NCBI GenBank assembly: GCA_017307065.1
Contig: JAFKGL010000018.1
Span: forward strand, 1 to 64,000
DNA length: 64,000 bases
DNA from: Candidatus Paracaedimonas acanthamoebae
GTDB taxonomy: Bacteria; Pseudomonadota; Alphaproteobacteria; Caedimonadales; Caedimonadaceae
Reading direction: 5' to 3'
In this document: one piece after another, positions 7,425 through 17,179 of the stretch
How positions within the stretch are numbered: position 1 is the first letter of the stretch
Layout: every line of letters starts with the position of its first letter
Translations under genes and position numbers: made by a program
Notes under the pieces: model-generated
Told to the model about the DNA's origin: nothing
Databases searched by the model: none
What the model saw: only the letters and a program-made list of their open reading frames with translations

Positions 7425-7796
7425 ATGGCACGCGTTACTGTTGAAGATTGTGTTCGTAAAGTATCAAATCGCTTTGAACTCGTTTTAGCTGCATCACAAC
7501 GAGCTCGACAAATTGGCGCAGGCTCTTTACTCACAGTCGAGAGAGATAACGATAAAAACCCTGTTGTTGCTCTTAGAGAAATCGCTGTTGGCACCGTTGA
7601 AGCTGATGCTCTCAAAGATGGCTTAATTAATTCTTTTCGTATTCAAGTTGAAAGTGATCCTCAAGAAGACGAAATTTCTGATTTTGTTGCTCAAGAAGCA
7701 CTACGCTTTCAGCAACCTTCTCACTCTTCTTTCGAAGAAGATGAATTAGATGATGAAGATTTAGAAGAAGAAAAAGACGAAACTACTTCCCTTTAG
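7425..7796 (+). CDS. rpoZ: RNA polymerase omega subunit
   Basis: A 123-residue omega subunit. It opens [19 protein letters not shown], with the conserved ASQRARQI segment at about 24-31 that contacts the beta-prime C-terminus, and VALREIA at about 49-55. The tail beyond about residue 95 is strongly acidic (Asp/Glu-rich), as in many alphaproteobacterial omegas. A ribosome binding site, AAGGAA, precedes the ATG. It lies upstream of the (p)ppGpp enzyme gene, the same neighbourhood as E. coli rpoZ-spoT; omega is also part of a ppGpp-binding site on RNA polymerase in E. coli. Confidence 0.96.
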   Translation: MARVTVEDCVRKVSNRFELVLAASQRARQIGAGSLLTVERDNDKNPVVALREIAVGTVEADALKDGLINSFRIQVESDPQEDEISDFVAQEALRFQQPSHSSFEEDELDDEDLEEEKDETTSL

Positions 7797-7909
7797 CCCA
7801 TTTTAGCTGCTATTATATATACTTAAGAGTAAGACGCAAAGACGTTAAAATTAGAGCTTAATTTTAAAAATAAGGTTTAGTGTTTGCGTATATTATAAAA
7901 AGCAATATC

Positions 7910-10048
7910 ATGATTCAACAGCACGCTTTAATTGAAAAAGTAAGGTCTTACGATTTAGCCCTCGATGAAGATAAATTTAATCGTGCCTACCTTTTTTCTA
8001 TGAAAGTTCATGGGGAACAAGTTCGCGATTCTGGTGACCCCTACTTCTCTCATCCCCTTGAAGTTGCTGACATTTTATGTGACATGAAATTAGATGGAGC
8101 AACCATTATAACCGCTCTTCTTCACGATACCGTCGAAGATACAGGAGCTACTCTTGAGGAAATACGAAAATTATTTGGCGATGAAATCGCAGGTCTTGTT
8201 AATGGCGTTACAAAATTAACCCAAATTGAATTACAGTCTTCCCAAACAAAACAGGCAGAAAACCTTCGTAAGCTTGTTCTTGCAATGTCGAATGATATTC
8301 GCGTTCTTCTTGTTAAGCTTGCGGATCGGCTTCATAACATGCGAACACTCCATCATGTTTCATCGATAGATAAACGCCGTCGCATTGCAAGAGAGACCAT
8401 CGAGATTTATGCACCTTTGGCTGAACGCATCGGAATGCATCATATAAAAGATGAACTCGAAGATCTTTCCTTCCAAGTTCTCAACCCCGATGCCCGAGAA
8501 TCAATTGTTACTCGCTTAAATTTTCTCGAACGAGAAGGTGGAGATATTGTTAAAAGAATTATCAAAGAACTAAAAAATGTTTTCAAAAAAGCCAATTTAG
8601 AAGCAGAAGTTTCTGGTCGAGTGAAAACGCCTTATTCCATCTGGCGCAAAATGCATAAAAAGAATGTCGCAATAGAACAGCTCTCCGACATTATGGCTTT
8701 TCGCATTCTTGTTAATACGATCCCAGATTGTTACCAATCTCTTGGAATTGTGCATAGTAGCTATATTGTTGTTCCCACACGCTTCAAAGATTATATTAGT
8801 ACCCCTAAACCCAATAATTACCAATCTCTTCATACCAGTGTCATTGGTCCGTTAAAGCATCGGATTGAAATTCAGATTCGAACTCACGAGATGCATACTA
8901 TTTCTGAATACGGTGTTGCCGCGCACTGGCAATATAAACAAGGGAAAAATACAGATCATAAACAATACCATTGGTTACGCAGTCTTTTAGAAATTTTAGA
9001 ACATGCTTCTGGCCCCGAAGAATTTCTTGAGCATACAAAGCTTGAAATGTTTCAAGATCAAGTTTTCTGCTTCACACCTGCAGGAGACCTTATTTCTCTT
9101 CCACGAGGCGCGACCCCTATTGATTTCGGATATGCAATTCACTCTGCTGTCGGCAACCATTGTGTGGGTGCAAAAATAAATGGTCGAATGGTTCCATTGC
9201 GCACAGTTTTGCACAATGGAGATCAAGTTGAAATTACAACATCAAAATCACAAACACCATCTCCTACTTGGGAACGCTTTGTCGTCACAGGAAAAGCACG
9301 AGCTCATATTCGACGCTTTATTCGCACTCAACAACGTTCTCAATTTATTGAATTGGGACGTTCAATTTTGCAAAAATCTTTTCAACATGAGAATTTAGAG
9401 TTTTCCGAAAAGATACTTGAAACAATCCTTTCAAAATTTAAATGCCAAACCACAGAAGATTTATTTTCAATTATTGGAGAAGGACAACATACAAGTTATG
9501 AAGTCATCCGGGCAACCTACCCTGATTTTCGTGCAAAAAACCCTTTAGATGTTCAACCAATTGTTTCCAAAGCAAAATTTATCCCAAAAGAAAAAGATGC
9601 TATCGTCTCTATCCGAGGCCTTATCCCTGGAATGGCCGTGCATTATGCAAAATGCTGCCACCCCTTACCAGGTGACAAAATTGTGGGAATCGTGATGACA
9701 GGAACCGGTGTTACTATTCACACGTATGATTGCGAAAATCTTAACAATTATGCCAATGAACCAGAACGCTGGATTGATGTTGCCTGGGATTCACACAATG
9801 AACAAAAACATTACCTTGCTCGCACTAATGTCGTTGTTAACAACCAACCTGGCGCCCTTGCAAACTTGACGACAATCATTAGTAAGCATAATGCGAATAT
9901 AGCTAATCTTAAAATTAGCCATCGGGGAGATACTTTTTTTGAATTTATCCTCGATCTTGAAGTTAAAGATGCTGACCACTTAAGTAATATTATTGCAAGC
10001 TTACGGGCTTCCTCTCTCGTCACGTCAATCGACCGAGTTAAGCATTAA
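7910..10048 (+). CDS. rsh: Bifunctional (p)ppGpp synthetase/hydrolase (RelA/SpoT family)
   Basis: A long RSH protein of about 712 residues from the ATG at 7910. The frame extends to a GTG at 7880, but family similarity begins at IQQHALIEKVRSYD. Domains in order: HD hydrolase with HPLEVADIL and LLHDTVEDT; synthetase with SDIMAFRIL and an RFKD motif, the R-x-K-D form of bifunctional enzymes (RelA has E-x-D-D); TGS (QVFCFTPAGDLISLP); a conserved Cys segment (YAKCCHPLPGD); C-terminal ACT domain. It sets the cell's alarmone level in the stringent response. Both active sites look intact, so this may be the only long RSH enzyme. It follows rpoZ by 113 bp. Confidence 0.96.
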   Translation: MIQQHALIEKVRSYDLALDEDKFNRAYLFSMKVHGEQVRDSGDPYFSHPLEVADILCDMKLDGATIITALLHDTVEDTGATLEEIRKLFGDEIAGLVNGVTKLTQIELQSSQTKQAENLRKLVLAMSNDIRVLLVKLADRLHNMRTLHHVSSIDKRRRIARETIEIYAPLAERIGMHHIKDELEDLSFQVLNPDARESIVTRLNFLEREGGDIVKRIIKELKNVFKKANLEAEVSGRVKTPYSIWRKMHKKNVAIEQLSDIMAFRILVNTIPDCYQSLGIVHSSYIVVPTRFKDYISTPKPNNYQSLHTSVIGPLKHRIEIQIRTHEMHTISEYGVAAHWQYKQGKNTDHKQYHWLRSLLEILEHASGPEEFLEHTKLEMFQDQVFCFTPAGDLISLPRGATPIDFGYAIHSAVGNHCVGAKINGRMVPLRTVLHNGDQVEITTSKSQTPSPTWERFVVTGKARAHIRRFIRTQQRSQFIELGRSILQKSFQHENLEFSEKILETILSKFKCQTTEDLFSIIGEGQHTSYEVIRATYPDFRAKNPLDVQPIVSKAKFIPKEKDAIVSIRGLIPGMAVHYAKCCHPLPGDKIVGIVMTGTGVTIHTYDCENLNNYANEPERWIDVAWDSHNEQKHYLARTNVVVNNQPGALANLTTIISKHNANIANLKISHRGDTFFEFILDLEVKDADHLSNIIASLRASSLVTSIDRVKH

Positions 10049-10057
10049 ATTCTTATC

Positions 10058-10090
10058 TAAAAAAGGCCTCACCTAAATAAGATGAGACCT
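10058..10090 (-). terminator. Terminator of the lipoprotein gene
   Basis: On the minus strand AGGTCTCA pairs with TGAGGCCT (one mismatch, 11-nt loop), followed by TTTTTT. It lies between the convergent rsh and lipoprotein genes and may also help stop rsh transcription. Confidence 0.65.
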
Positions 10091-10110
10091 GCAATAAAAA
10101 GGATAAACCT

Positions 10111-10536
10111 TTATTTTGTTATTAATTCGCTATTTTTTTCAGAACGTTTTAGATCAACAACTCTGTCATTCTCATCAAATGTAAGAGCTAGTTGATACTT
10201 GTCTCCTCTAAAACCTTCAATAGGTGTTCCTACAACTTCCCAAATACCTAACGTTAATACATCCATCACACCATGTCCAATTGCACGGCCTGCACTAGAT
10301 TCATCACCAACGCTATAGCTATAAATGCATTTCTTCCATCCTTTATCGAGTGCTTCTACTGACACAGGATCACCTAATTGAATATCAACTTCTGTTTTCG
10401 TAATTCCTTGACGAATAACACTTAAATCTGGTTCTTTTTCACCATTTAAAGCCATCCCTACAGAACACCCTTCCAAAGTTAAAAGAGACAAAGTTATTAA
10501 GAGTAGAGGCTTCTTTTTAAAAAAACTTATATCCAT
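10111..10536 (-). CDS. Small lipoprotein, possibly SmpA/BamE-like
   Basis: From the ATG at 10536 a 141-residue protein with a lipoprotein signal: basic FFKKK, a hydrophobic run, and lipobox LEGC with C24 as the lipidated residue. The frame opens five codons earlier, but AAAGGTAG lies at the right distance before 10536. The segment IRQGITKTEVDIQLGDP resembles the helix-turn of SmpA/OmlA/BamE-fold lipoproteins, where a small domain begins with a G-x-T-x-x-x-V motif. A Gly-rich hydrophobic stretch (about residues 85-105) follows. It is probably outer-membrane associated. The role is inferred from weak resemblance only. Confidence 0.78.
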   Translation of the reverse strand: MDISFFKKKPLLLITLSLLTLEGCSVGMALNGEKEPDLSVIRQGITKTEVDIQLGDPVSVEALDKGWKKCIYSYSVGDESSAGRAIGHGVMDVLTLGIWEVVGTPIEGFRGDKYQLALTFDENDRVVDLKRSEKNSELITK

Positions 10537-10561
10537 TATACTACCTTTCATTCTATATTAT

Positions 10562-10588
10562 AATAAAAAGATGATTAGACTTTTTATT
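10562..10588 (-). repeat. Inverted repeat upstream of the lipoprotein gene
   Basis: AATAAAAAG and CTTTTTATT (9 bp, perfect) around 9 bases, 26 bp upstream of the lipoprotein start and 150 bp beyond the lon stop. It could be a hairpin ending lon read-through or simply AT-rich chance. Nothing else is visible in 10589-10739. Confidence 0.35.
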
Positions 10589-10739
10589 GATTTAATGTAA
10601 ACACTTTTATATGTGAGACAAAAGTGAAATTTATCCCATCCTTATGAGTTTATTTATAAAGCAAGTTAATTAATGAATTTTTATAAAGTTACAGCTATTC
10701 ATTACTTATAAATAATCTTGCAAAAAATACTTCTTATGG

Positions 10740-13163
10740 TTAGAAATTTAATTCCTGTGATTGCTGATGCTTAAAAGGATCTTCTTTATGAGTTCCGACT
10801 AAAGGTTGCCCCTCTATCGGGTGTGGTGTGCGCACAAGAGCGCTTTTAATAACCTCTTCTACATTCTTCACCGGAATAATTTGCAATCCTTTTTTTACAA
10901 TCTCAGGGATTTCTGCTAAATCTTTTTGATTGTCATAAGGAATCAAAACAGTCTTAATTCCCCCTCGCAATGCAGCTAATAATTTTTCTTTAAGTCCGCC
11001 TATTCCAAGAACACGCCCGCGAAGAGTAACCTCTCCCGTCATGGCAATATCCCGGCGAATTGGAATTCCTGTTAGCACAGATACAATAGAGGTGCACATC
11101 GCAATTCCTGCTGAAGGCCCATCTTTTGGTGTTGCGCCCTCAGGAACATGCACATGAATATCATGTTTTTCAAATAAGAGGGGCTCAATCCCAAATTGGT
11201 TCGCTCGGGAACGCACAAAGCTTGCCGCAGCTTGAACAGACTCCTGCATGACTTCGCCAAGCTTACCTGTTGTCTTGATCTTTCCTCTTCCTGGCAGCAT
11301 GACAGCTTCAATCATTAAAATATCTCCGCCAACTTCTGTCCAAGCAAGCCCTGTGGTAACGCCCACAAGATCTTCACTTTCGCTGACGCCATAAGAATAT
11401 CTAGGGATACCAGCATAAGTTTCAAGATTCTCTTCAGTCACTTCAATTGTCTTTACATTTTTTGTGAGAATCTCTTTTGTAGCTTTGCGCAAAAGGTTTG
11501 CAAGCTCTCGTTCAAGATTACGAACACCCGCTTCTCTTGTATAAGTACGAATCAACTGACGCAGAGCTTTATCATTAATGGACCATTCCCCTTCTTTGAG
11601 GCCATTTGCTTTCATTTCTTTAGAAATTAAATGTCGACGACAGATTTCGGCTTTTTCTTCTTCAGTATATCCCGGTAACCGGATGATCTCTAAGCGATCG
11701 AGCAAGGGTTGTGGCATATTCAGGCTGTTAGCTGTTGTCACAAACATAACATCCGAAAGATCATAATCAACTTCAAGATAATGATCATTGAAACTATTAT
11801 TTTGCTCAGGATCCAAGACTTCAAGCAAGGCAGAAGTGGGATCTCCACGCCAATCAGCTCCAAGTTTATCAATCTCATCAAGCAAGAAGAGAGGATTTGC
11901 CGAGGCTGCTTTTTTCATGCCTTGAATAATTTTTCCTGGCATCGATCCAATATAAGTCCGTCGATGTCCTCGAATTTCAGCTTCATCACGTACTCCGCCC
12001 AAAGCCATACGAACATAATTACGGCCAGTTGCGCGAGCAATTGAACGACCTAAAGAGGTTTTTCCAACCCCGGGAGGGCCAACTAGACACAAGATAGGGC
12101 CTTTTAATTTTCCGACACGTGTTTGAACAGCAAGGTATTCAATGATTCTTTCTTTAACTTTTTCTAAACCATAATGATCTTCATCTAAAATTTGTTGCGC
12201 TTTATCAAGATCGTTCTTAACCTTTGTATTTTTCTTCCAAGGAATCGACAAAAGCCAATCTAAGTAGTTTCGAACAACTGTTGCCTCAGAAGACATTGGG
12301 CTCATTGTCCTTAACTTTTTAATTTCGGTTTGGGCTTTTGTTCTGGCTTCCTTGCTCAGCTTAGTTCTTGCAATTTTCTGCTCAAGCTCAGAAACTTCAT
12401 CTTTACCTTCTTCATTTTCACCTAACTCTTTTTGAATCGCTTTCATTTGCTCATTGAGGTAATATTCTCGTTGAGATTTTTCCATTTGTTTTTTTACACG
12501 TGTTCGAATGCGTTTCTCAGTTTGTAGAACGCTAATTTCACCTTCCATGTAGGCGCAAATTTTCTCAAATCGTTCTTCAAGCGATGAAATTTCAAGGAGT
12601 CTTTGCTTATCAAAGACTCGAAGTGTTAAGTGCGCAGCAATTGTATCAATGAGTTTATCAGGTTGCTCAATACGGGTGATTGAGACAAGAACATCTGGCG
12701 GAATTTTATTATTCAGTTTTGAATAATGTTCGAACAACCCTAACGCTGTGCGTGCAAGAGCTTCAAGCTCTGCGGTGGGTGTAATAATCTCTGAATCTAA
12801 TACTTCTGCATAAGCTTGGAAATACTCAAGGCTCTCATCAAAGCGCAAAATTCTTGCGCGATCAATGCCTTCAACAAGCACTTTTACTGTGCCATCTGGT
12901 AATTTTAGCAGTTGGATAATTTGTCCTAAAGAACCAAAAGAATAAAGATCTCGCGTTTTTGGATCATCAGTGGTCGCTTCTTTTTGAGTGACCAATAAAA
13001 TTCTATGATCCTGTTTCATCGCAGCTTCAAGCGCCTTAACAGATCTTTCGCGTCCCACAAATAAGGGAACAATCATGTGAGGGAAAACTACGATATCCCT
13101 TAAAGGTAATACGGGTAATAAAGTTCCATGCGGAAGCTCTAGAGCTTTTGTCGTTTTTGCCAA
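10740..13163 (-). CDS. lon: ATP-dependent protease Lon
   Basis: An 807-residue Lon (E. coli Lon 784). The N-terminal substrate-binding domain opens LPVLPLRDIVVFPHMIVPLFVGR. A coiled-coil region (KKQMEKSQREYYLNEQMKAI) precedes the AAA+ module with Walker A GPPGVGKTS and Walker B FLLDEID. The C-terminal serine-lysine protease carries the catalytic serine in PKDGPSAGIAM and the lysine in GGLKEKLLAA. Lon degrades misfolded and regulatory proteins in the cytoplasm. It lies downstream of clpX with 96 bp between, in the widespread order tig-clpP-clpX-lon. Confidence 0.97.
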   Translation of the reverse strand: MAKTTKALELPHGTLLPVLPLRDIVVFPHMIVPLFVGRERSVKALEAAMKQDHRILLVTQKEATTDDPKTRDLYSFGSLGQIIQLLKLPDGTVKVLVEGIDRARILRFDESLEYFQAYAEVLDSEIITPTAELEALARTALGLFEHYSKLNNKIPPDVLVSITRIEQPDKLIDTIAAHLTLRVFDKQRLLEISSLEERFEKICAYMEGEISVLQTEKRIRTRVKKQMEKSQREYYLNEQMKAIQKELGENEEGKDEVSELEQKIARTKLSKEARTKAQTEIKKLRTMSPMSSEATVVRNYLDWLLSIPWKKNTKVKNDLDKAQQILDEDHYGLEKVKERIIEYLAVQTRVGKLKGPILCLVGPPGVGKTSLGRSIARATGRNYVRMALGGVRDEAEIRGHRRTYIGSMPGKIIQGMKKAASANPLFLLDEIDKLGADWRGDPTSALLEVLDPEQNNSFNDHYLEVDYDLSDVMFVTTANSLNMPQPLLDRLEIIRLPGYTEEEKAEICRRHLISKEMKANGLKEGEWSINDKALRQLIRTYTREAGVRNLERELANLLRKATKEILTKNVKTIEVTEENLETYAGIPRYSYGVSESEDLVGVTTGLAWTEVGGDILMIEAVMLPGRGKIKTTGKLGEVMQESVQAAASFVRSRANQFGIEPLLFEKHDIHVHVPEGATPKDGPSAGIAMCTSIVSVLTGIPIRRDIAMTGEVTLRGRVLGIGGLKEKLLAALRGGIKTVLIPYDNQKDLAEIPEIVKKGLQIIPVKNVEEVIKSALVRTPHPIEGQPLVGTHKEDPFKHQQSQELNF

Positions 13164-13259
13164 GGATCAACCCTCTTTTATTTCAAATGATTTACACATG
13201 CCTAATTTAACGTAGTATAATCAGGGTAATGAGATAAAGGAATAGAAATTTAAAAAAGT

Positions 13260-14525
13260 CTAAGCTTGACTTCCTTTGCTTTTTAATTTTTCGCCATACA
13301 CAAGCAAAGGCTCAGCTCTACCGTCGACAACTTCTCGATTAATGACAACTTCTTCAATATCTTCACGTCCAGGAAGATCAAACATCGTATTGAGCAAGAT
13401 GTCTTCCATAATTGAACGAAGTCCGCGAGCACCTGTATTTCTTGAAATTGCTTTCTGCGCAATTCCCGAAAGAGCATCTTCTGTAAACTCAAGGTGGACT
13501 TTTTCCATGTCAAAAAGCTTTTGATATTGTTTTACAAGAGCGTTCTTTGGCGTTTGTAGGATCTCAATTAATGATTCCTCATTCAAATCTTCGAGTGTTG
13601 CAACAACAGGTAAACGCCCAACAAATTCAGGAATAAGGCCATATTTCAAAAGGTCTTCTGGTTCAATTTCACGTAAAATCTCACCAGTACGACGATCTTC
13701 AGGTAACTTGACATCAGCGCCAAAACCAATAGAAGATCCTTTGCCACGAGCGGCAATAATTTTTTCAATCCCTGCAAAAGCGCCCCCACAAATAAACAAA
13801 ATATTCGTGGTATCAACTTGCAAAAACTCTTGCTGAGGATGCTTACGACCACCTTGAGGAGGAACTGAAGCTATTGTGCCTTCCATAATTTTGAGCAAAG
13901 CCTGCTGAACACCTTCTCCAGATACATCTCGTGTAATTGAAGGATTATCGGATTTGCGGGAAATTTTGTCGACTTCGTCAATATAAACAATGCCACGTTG
14001 CGCTTTTTCAACATTATATTCGGCTGATTGCAAAAGCTTCAAAATAATATTTTCAACATCTTCACCAACATAACCTGCTTCGGTTAGTGTTGTTGCATCT
14101 GCAATTGTAAAAGGAACGTCCAAAATACGTGCAAGAGTTTGAGCCAATAGAGTTTTTCCACAGCCTGTCGGACCAATTAGTAGAATATTTGACTTCGCAA
14201 GTTCGATTTCATTTGAATGCCCGATTGAATTAATTCGCTTATAGTGATTGTAAACAGCCACAGCAAGGACTCGCTTTGCATGAGCTTGACCAATCACATA
14301 ATCGTTAAGCACTTTGACGATTTCTTTAGGAGAGGGGATTCCACCTTCACTTGAGGAAAATCCTCCGACCTTATTCTCTTCGCGAATAATTTCAATACAT
14401 AAGTCAACGCACTCATCACAGATGAATACACTTGGCCCAGCAATTAATTTTTTAACTTCATGCTGGCTTTTTCCACAAAAGGAGCAGTGAAGAGTATCTT
14501 TGACGGAATCTTCGTTTTTACTCAT
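13260..14525 (-). CDS. clpX: ATP-dependent protease unfoldase ClpX
   Basis: A 421-residue ClpX. The N-terminal zinc-binding domain has four cysteines (CSFCGKS about residues 14-20, CDECVDLC about 36-43). The AAA+ module has Walker A GPTGCGKT, Walker B IVYIDEVD, and the pore loop GYVGEDV. An IGFGAD segment, the ClpP-docking IGF loop, is present. ClpX unfolds tagged or regulatory substrates and feeds them to ClpP. The partner clpP lies 107 bp upstream. Substrates in alphaproteobacteria include CtrA, encoded in this window at 50822. Confidence 0.97.
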   Translation of the reverse strand: MSKNEDSVKDTLHCSFCGKSQHEVKKLIAGPSVFICDECVDLCIEIIREENKVGGFSSSEGGIPSPKEIVKVLNDYVIGQAHAKRVLAVAVYNHYKRINSIGHSNEIELAKSNILLIGPTGCGKTLLAQTLARILDVPFTIADATTLTEAGYVGEDVENIILKLLQSAEYNVEKAQRGIVYIDEVDKISRKSDNPSITRDVSGEGVQQALLKIMEGTIASVPPQGGRKHPQQEFLQVDTTNILFICGGAFAGIEKIIAARGKGSSIGFGADVKLPEDRRTGEILREIEPEDLLKYGLIPEFVGRLPVVATLEDLNEESLIEILQTPKNALVKQYQKLFDMEKVHLEFTEDALSGIAQKAISRNTGARGLRSIMEDILLNTMFDLPGREDIEEVVINREVVDGRAEPLLVYGEKLKSKGSQA

Positions 14526-14632
14526 TTTTTTTGCCTTTATTCCTTAATTTCTAGCTGAGCTACATATTTATAGGTTCAGAGTGCCAAAAACCGGATAATA
14601 AAAAGTTAACGTTCTAAATTAATTTATTTATT

Positions 14633-15250
14633 TTACACAAGAGCACGATGAACCATCACTTCATCAATAAGACCAAAATCTTTCGCCTCATCAGCAGACA
14701 TAAAATAGTCTCGCTCGACAGAAGCTTCAATAACACTTAAAGGTTTGCCTGTACGTTCAACGATGATTCCATTCAAGCGAGCACGCAATTTTAAGATTTC
14801 ACGGGCTTGAATTTCGATATCTGTTGCTTGTCCTCTCGCTCCACCGTGAGGTTGGTGAATCATCACGCGCGAATTGGGGAGAGCAAAACGCTTTCCTTTT
14901 TCGCCAGAACACAATAATAGAGCCCCCATAGAAGCCGCTTGCCCTAAAACAATTGTTGAAACATCTGGGCGAATATATTGCATTGTATCATAAATCGCTA
15001 AACCTGACGTCACGACGCCTCCTGGCGAATTAATATAAAAAGAAATATCTTTTTTAGGGTTTTCCGCTTCAAGGAAAAGTAATTGTGCACAGATAAGGGT
15101 TGCAACATCATCATTAACTTCACCACTTAAAAAAACAATACGCTCTTTAAGGAGTCGTGAATAAATGTCAAAAGAACGTTCACCGCGGGCTGTTTGCTCG
15201 ACCACCATTGGGACAAGCGTATTTGTATATTGACTAATGATGTCTACCAC
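14633..15250 (-). CDS. clpP: ATP-dependent Clp protease proteolytic subunit
   Basis: ClpP of 205 residues. The catalytic serine is in [11 protein letters not shown] and the histidine in MIHQPHGG, both in canonical spacing, with the Asp further on. The protein opens [19 protein letters not shown]. The frame opens at ATG 15265, but a GGAGGAGG ribosome binding site lies within those first codons, five bases ahead of a GTG at 15250, so I take GTG as the start; mature ClpP is usually processed near here in any case. It forms the ClpXP protease with the downstream gene and follows tig by 36 bp. Confidence 0.96.
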   Translation of the reverse strand: MVDIISQYTNTLVPMVVEQTARGERSFDIYSRLLKERIVFLSGEVNDDVATLICAQLLFLEAENPKKDISFYINSPGGVVTSGLAIYDTMQYIRPDVSTIVLGQAASMGALLLCSGEKGKRFALPNSRVMIHQPHGGARGQATDIEIQAREILKLRARLNGIIVERTGKPLSVIEASVERDYFMSADEAKDFGLIDEVMVHRALV

Positions 15251-15286
15251 TGAATCCTCCTCCATCTAGTGGGCAGAAATATGAAC

Positions 15287-16654
15287 TTAGTTCACTTCCT
15301 CGCCTTCTGTAATTTCTTTAATTCTTTTTTGAAGCTCTTCAACACTGATTTCTTTGTCCTTTAAAGACACTTTTTCAGTAATAAGCTTAATCACTTTATC
15401 TTCAAAAATTGGGGCACGCAAAGAGGCCAAAGCTTGAGGATTGTTGCGATAATAGTCCACAACTTTCATCTCATGTCCTCTATAGCGCATGGCTTCGTTA
15501 TAAACAGCTTGATCCAATTCTTTTTGGGACACTGTAATTTGATGCTCTCGTCCAATTTCTGCAAGCACTAAACCAAGTCTAACGCGCCGTTCAGCAATGC
15601 CTTGATATTGTGTTCTTAATTTTTCTTCTTCTTTGGGATCCATTGAATGGTTGCATGTTTCCCCTTCGGCATGGTCATGATCATGGTGAAGTTCATTTTC
15701 TAATTGGCGCCAAATAGATTGGAATTCAAGTTCAACCAAACCTTTTGGAAGCTCAAAGTGGAACTCTTCTGAGAATTTATCGAGGACCTTGCGTTTAATA
15801 TCAAGAAAAGAAAGCTGATCATATTCTTTTGTGATCATCTTTTCAACTTGATCTTTAAGCTCTGCAAGATCTTTAAATTTTAGCTTAACAGCTAAGTCAT
15901 CGTCTATTGTAGGCTCAACAATTTCAAGAACTTCTGCAACTTTAAGACTGAATTTTGCTTCTTTTCCTGCAAGTTCTTGAGATCCATAATCTGCAGGAAA
16001 CGTTACAAAGATATCTCTTTGGTCACCTGCTTTCATTCCAACAACTTGTTCTTCAAACCCTGGGATAAAAGTGCCAGATCCTAATTCAAGAACTGTATCA
16101 GCTGAAGATCCTCCTGGGATCAATTTATCACCAATAGTTCCACGGAATGAAAGGCGCACAGCATGACCATTTTCAGCTTTAATCTCAGCCTCAAGGACTT
16201 TATTCTCACGTGAAGAATGAGCCATTTTCTTAAGGCTCTCTGTCACTGTTTGAGGTTCAAGCTTTGCTTTTAATTGCTCAAATGAGTATTTGCTAAGATC
16301 GACAGTTCCCACTTCAGGAAGAACTTCAAGAGAAATGTTCAAACTTAAATCTTTTCCTTCTTCAGCACTTTCAAAGTCTATTTTTGGCTGAAGCGCAACT
16401 TTCAGTTTCTTCTCTTGAACAAGATTCTTTACACTTTCGTCTAATAACTTTTGAATGACTTCACCTTTTACAGAAGCTGCATACCGCTGTCTTAGGATTG
16501 GTAAAGGAATATGACCTGCGCGGAACCCTGCAACCTTTGTTGTTTTTCCCAACTCAAGTAGACGTTCATCCATCTTTGCCTCAACTGTCCCTGCGGGGAT
16601 ATTAAGGTGGTAATGGTGCGACAAACCTTCAACCTTTTTTTCTGTCATTTGCAT
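15287..16654 (-). CDS. tig: Trigger factor (ribosome-associated chaperone)
   Basis: A 455-residue trigger factor. The N-terminal ribosome-binding domain has the signature VAGFRAGHIP (GFRxGxxP) at about residues 40-49. A PPIase (FKBP-like) domain follows around 155-245 (VRLSFRGTIGDKL, FPADYG) and the C-terminal chaperone arms come after. Unusually, the C-terminal region carries a histidine-rich insertion at about residues 313-330 (HHDHDHAEGETCNH) that looks able to bind metal. Trigger factor meets nascent chains at the exit tunnel. An AGGTAA element lies 10 bases before the ATG. First gene of the tig-clpP-clpX-lon run, 37 bp downstream of tRNA-Leu. Confidence 0.96.
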   Translation of the reverse strand: MQMTEKKVEGLSHHYHLNIPAGTVEAKMDERLLELGKTTKVAGFRAGHIPLPILRQRYAASVKGEVIQKLLDESVKNLVQEKKLKVALQPKIDFESAEEGKDLSLNISLEVLPEVGTVDLSKYSFEQLKAKLEPQTVTESLKKMAHSSRENKVLEAEIKAENGHAVRLSFRGTIGDKLIPGGSSADTVLELGSGTFIPGFEEQVVGMKAGDQRDIFVTFPADYGSQELAGKEAKFSLKVAEVLEIVEPTIDDDLAVKLKFKDLAELKDQVEKMITKEYDQLSFLDIKRKVLDKFSEEFHFELPKGLVELEFQSIWRQLENELHHDHDHAEGETCNHSMDPKEEEKLRTQYQGIAERRVRLGLVLAEIGREHQITVSQKELDQAVYNEAMRYRGHEMKVVDYYRNNPQALASLRAPIFEDKVIKLITEKVSLKDKEISVEELQKRIKEITEGEEVN

Positions 16655-16691
16655 AAAAGTGTTACCTGTCTCTAAATAATGTTGACCTTAA

Positions 16692-16776
16692 TGGTGCGGG
16701 CGGAGGGACTTGAACCCCCATGGCTTGCGCCGCCAGAACCTAAATCTGGTGTGTCTGCCAATTCCACCACGCCCGC
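16692..16776 (-). tRNA. tRNA-Leu (anticodon UAG)
   Basis: An 85-nt class II tRNA on the minus strand. The acceptor stem is GCGGGCG/CGCCCGC with discriminator A and encoded CCA. The D arm is TGGTGGAATTGGCAGACA, the anticodon loop TTTAGGT (TAG at 34-36), there is a long variable arm, and the T arm is GGGGGTTCAAGTCCC. It lies 37 bp upstream of tig on the same strand. Confidence 0.97.
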
Positions 16777-17179
16777 AAAAGGCTTTACTAAGCCCTTATC
16801 TCTAAACTAAAATCCTAAACAATTCGTTAAGGAGATTTCTTTCATAGCGTTGATCTTATGAAAAAGCAATGGGCCCGCAAAAATATATTACGCTCTAAAT
16901 CTATCTGCAGAAACTTCCTTTAATTATTTCTTATTTCAAGATTTTTCAAAGGATGCAAACCCATCTTTCTAAGATTTTCTAGCACATAGCCACTAAAATT
17001 CTTCGTCCCTTAATTTAAAAATATTTTATCTTAAAGGTTGACAATTTTACCATTTTTTATTGTCCCTTGAATTTTTGCTTCTCTTTTCATGTGCTTTTAA
17101 CATTTAATTCCCTTTTTTCACCATCTTTATTATGGTACCATAAACAACAGAAAAAAGCGACAAAAAAACAACTTTAAAT
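16777..17179. other. Intergenic region, tRNA-Leu to tilS
   Basis: About 400 bp between divergent units. It holds a perfect 14-bp palindrome, TTATGGTACCATAA, at 17130-17143, 37 bp before tilS, which could be an operator. A TTGACA at 17039-17044 has no good -10. Only very short frames are present. No RNA gene was recognised. Confidence 0.5.
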
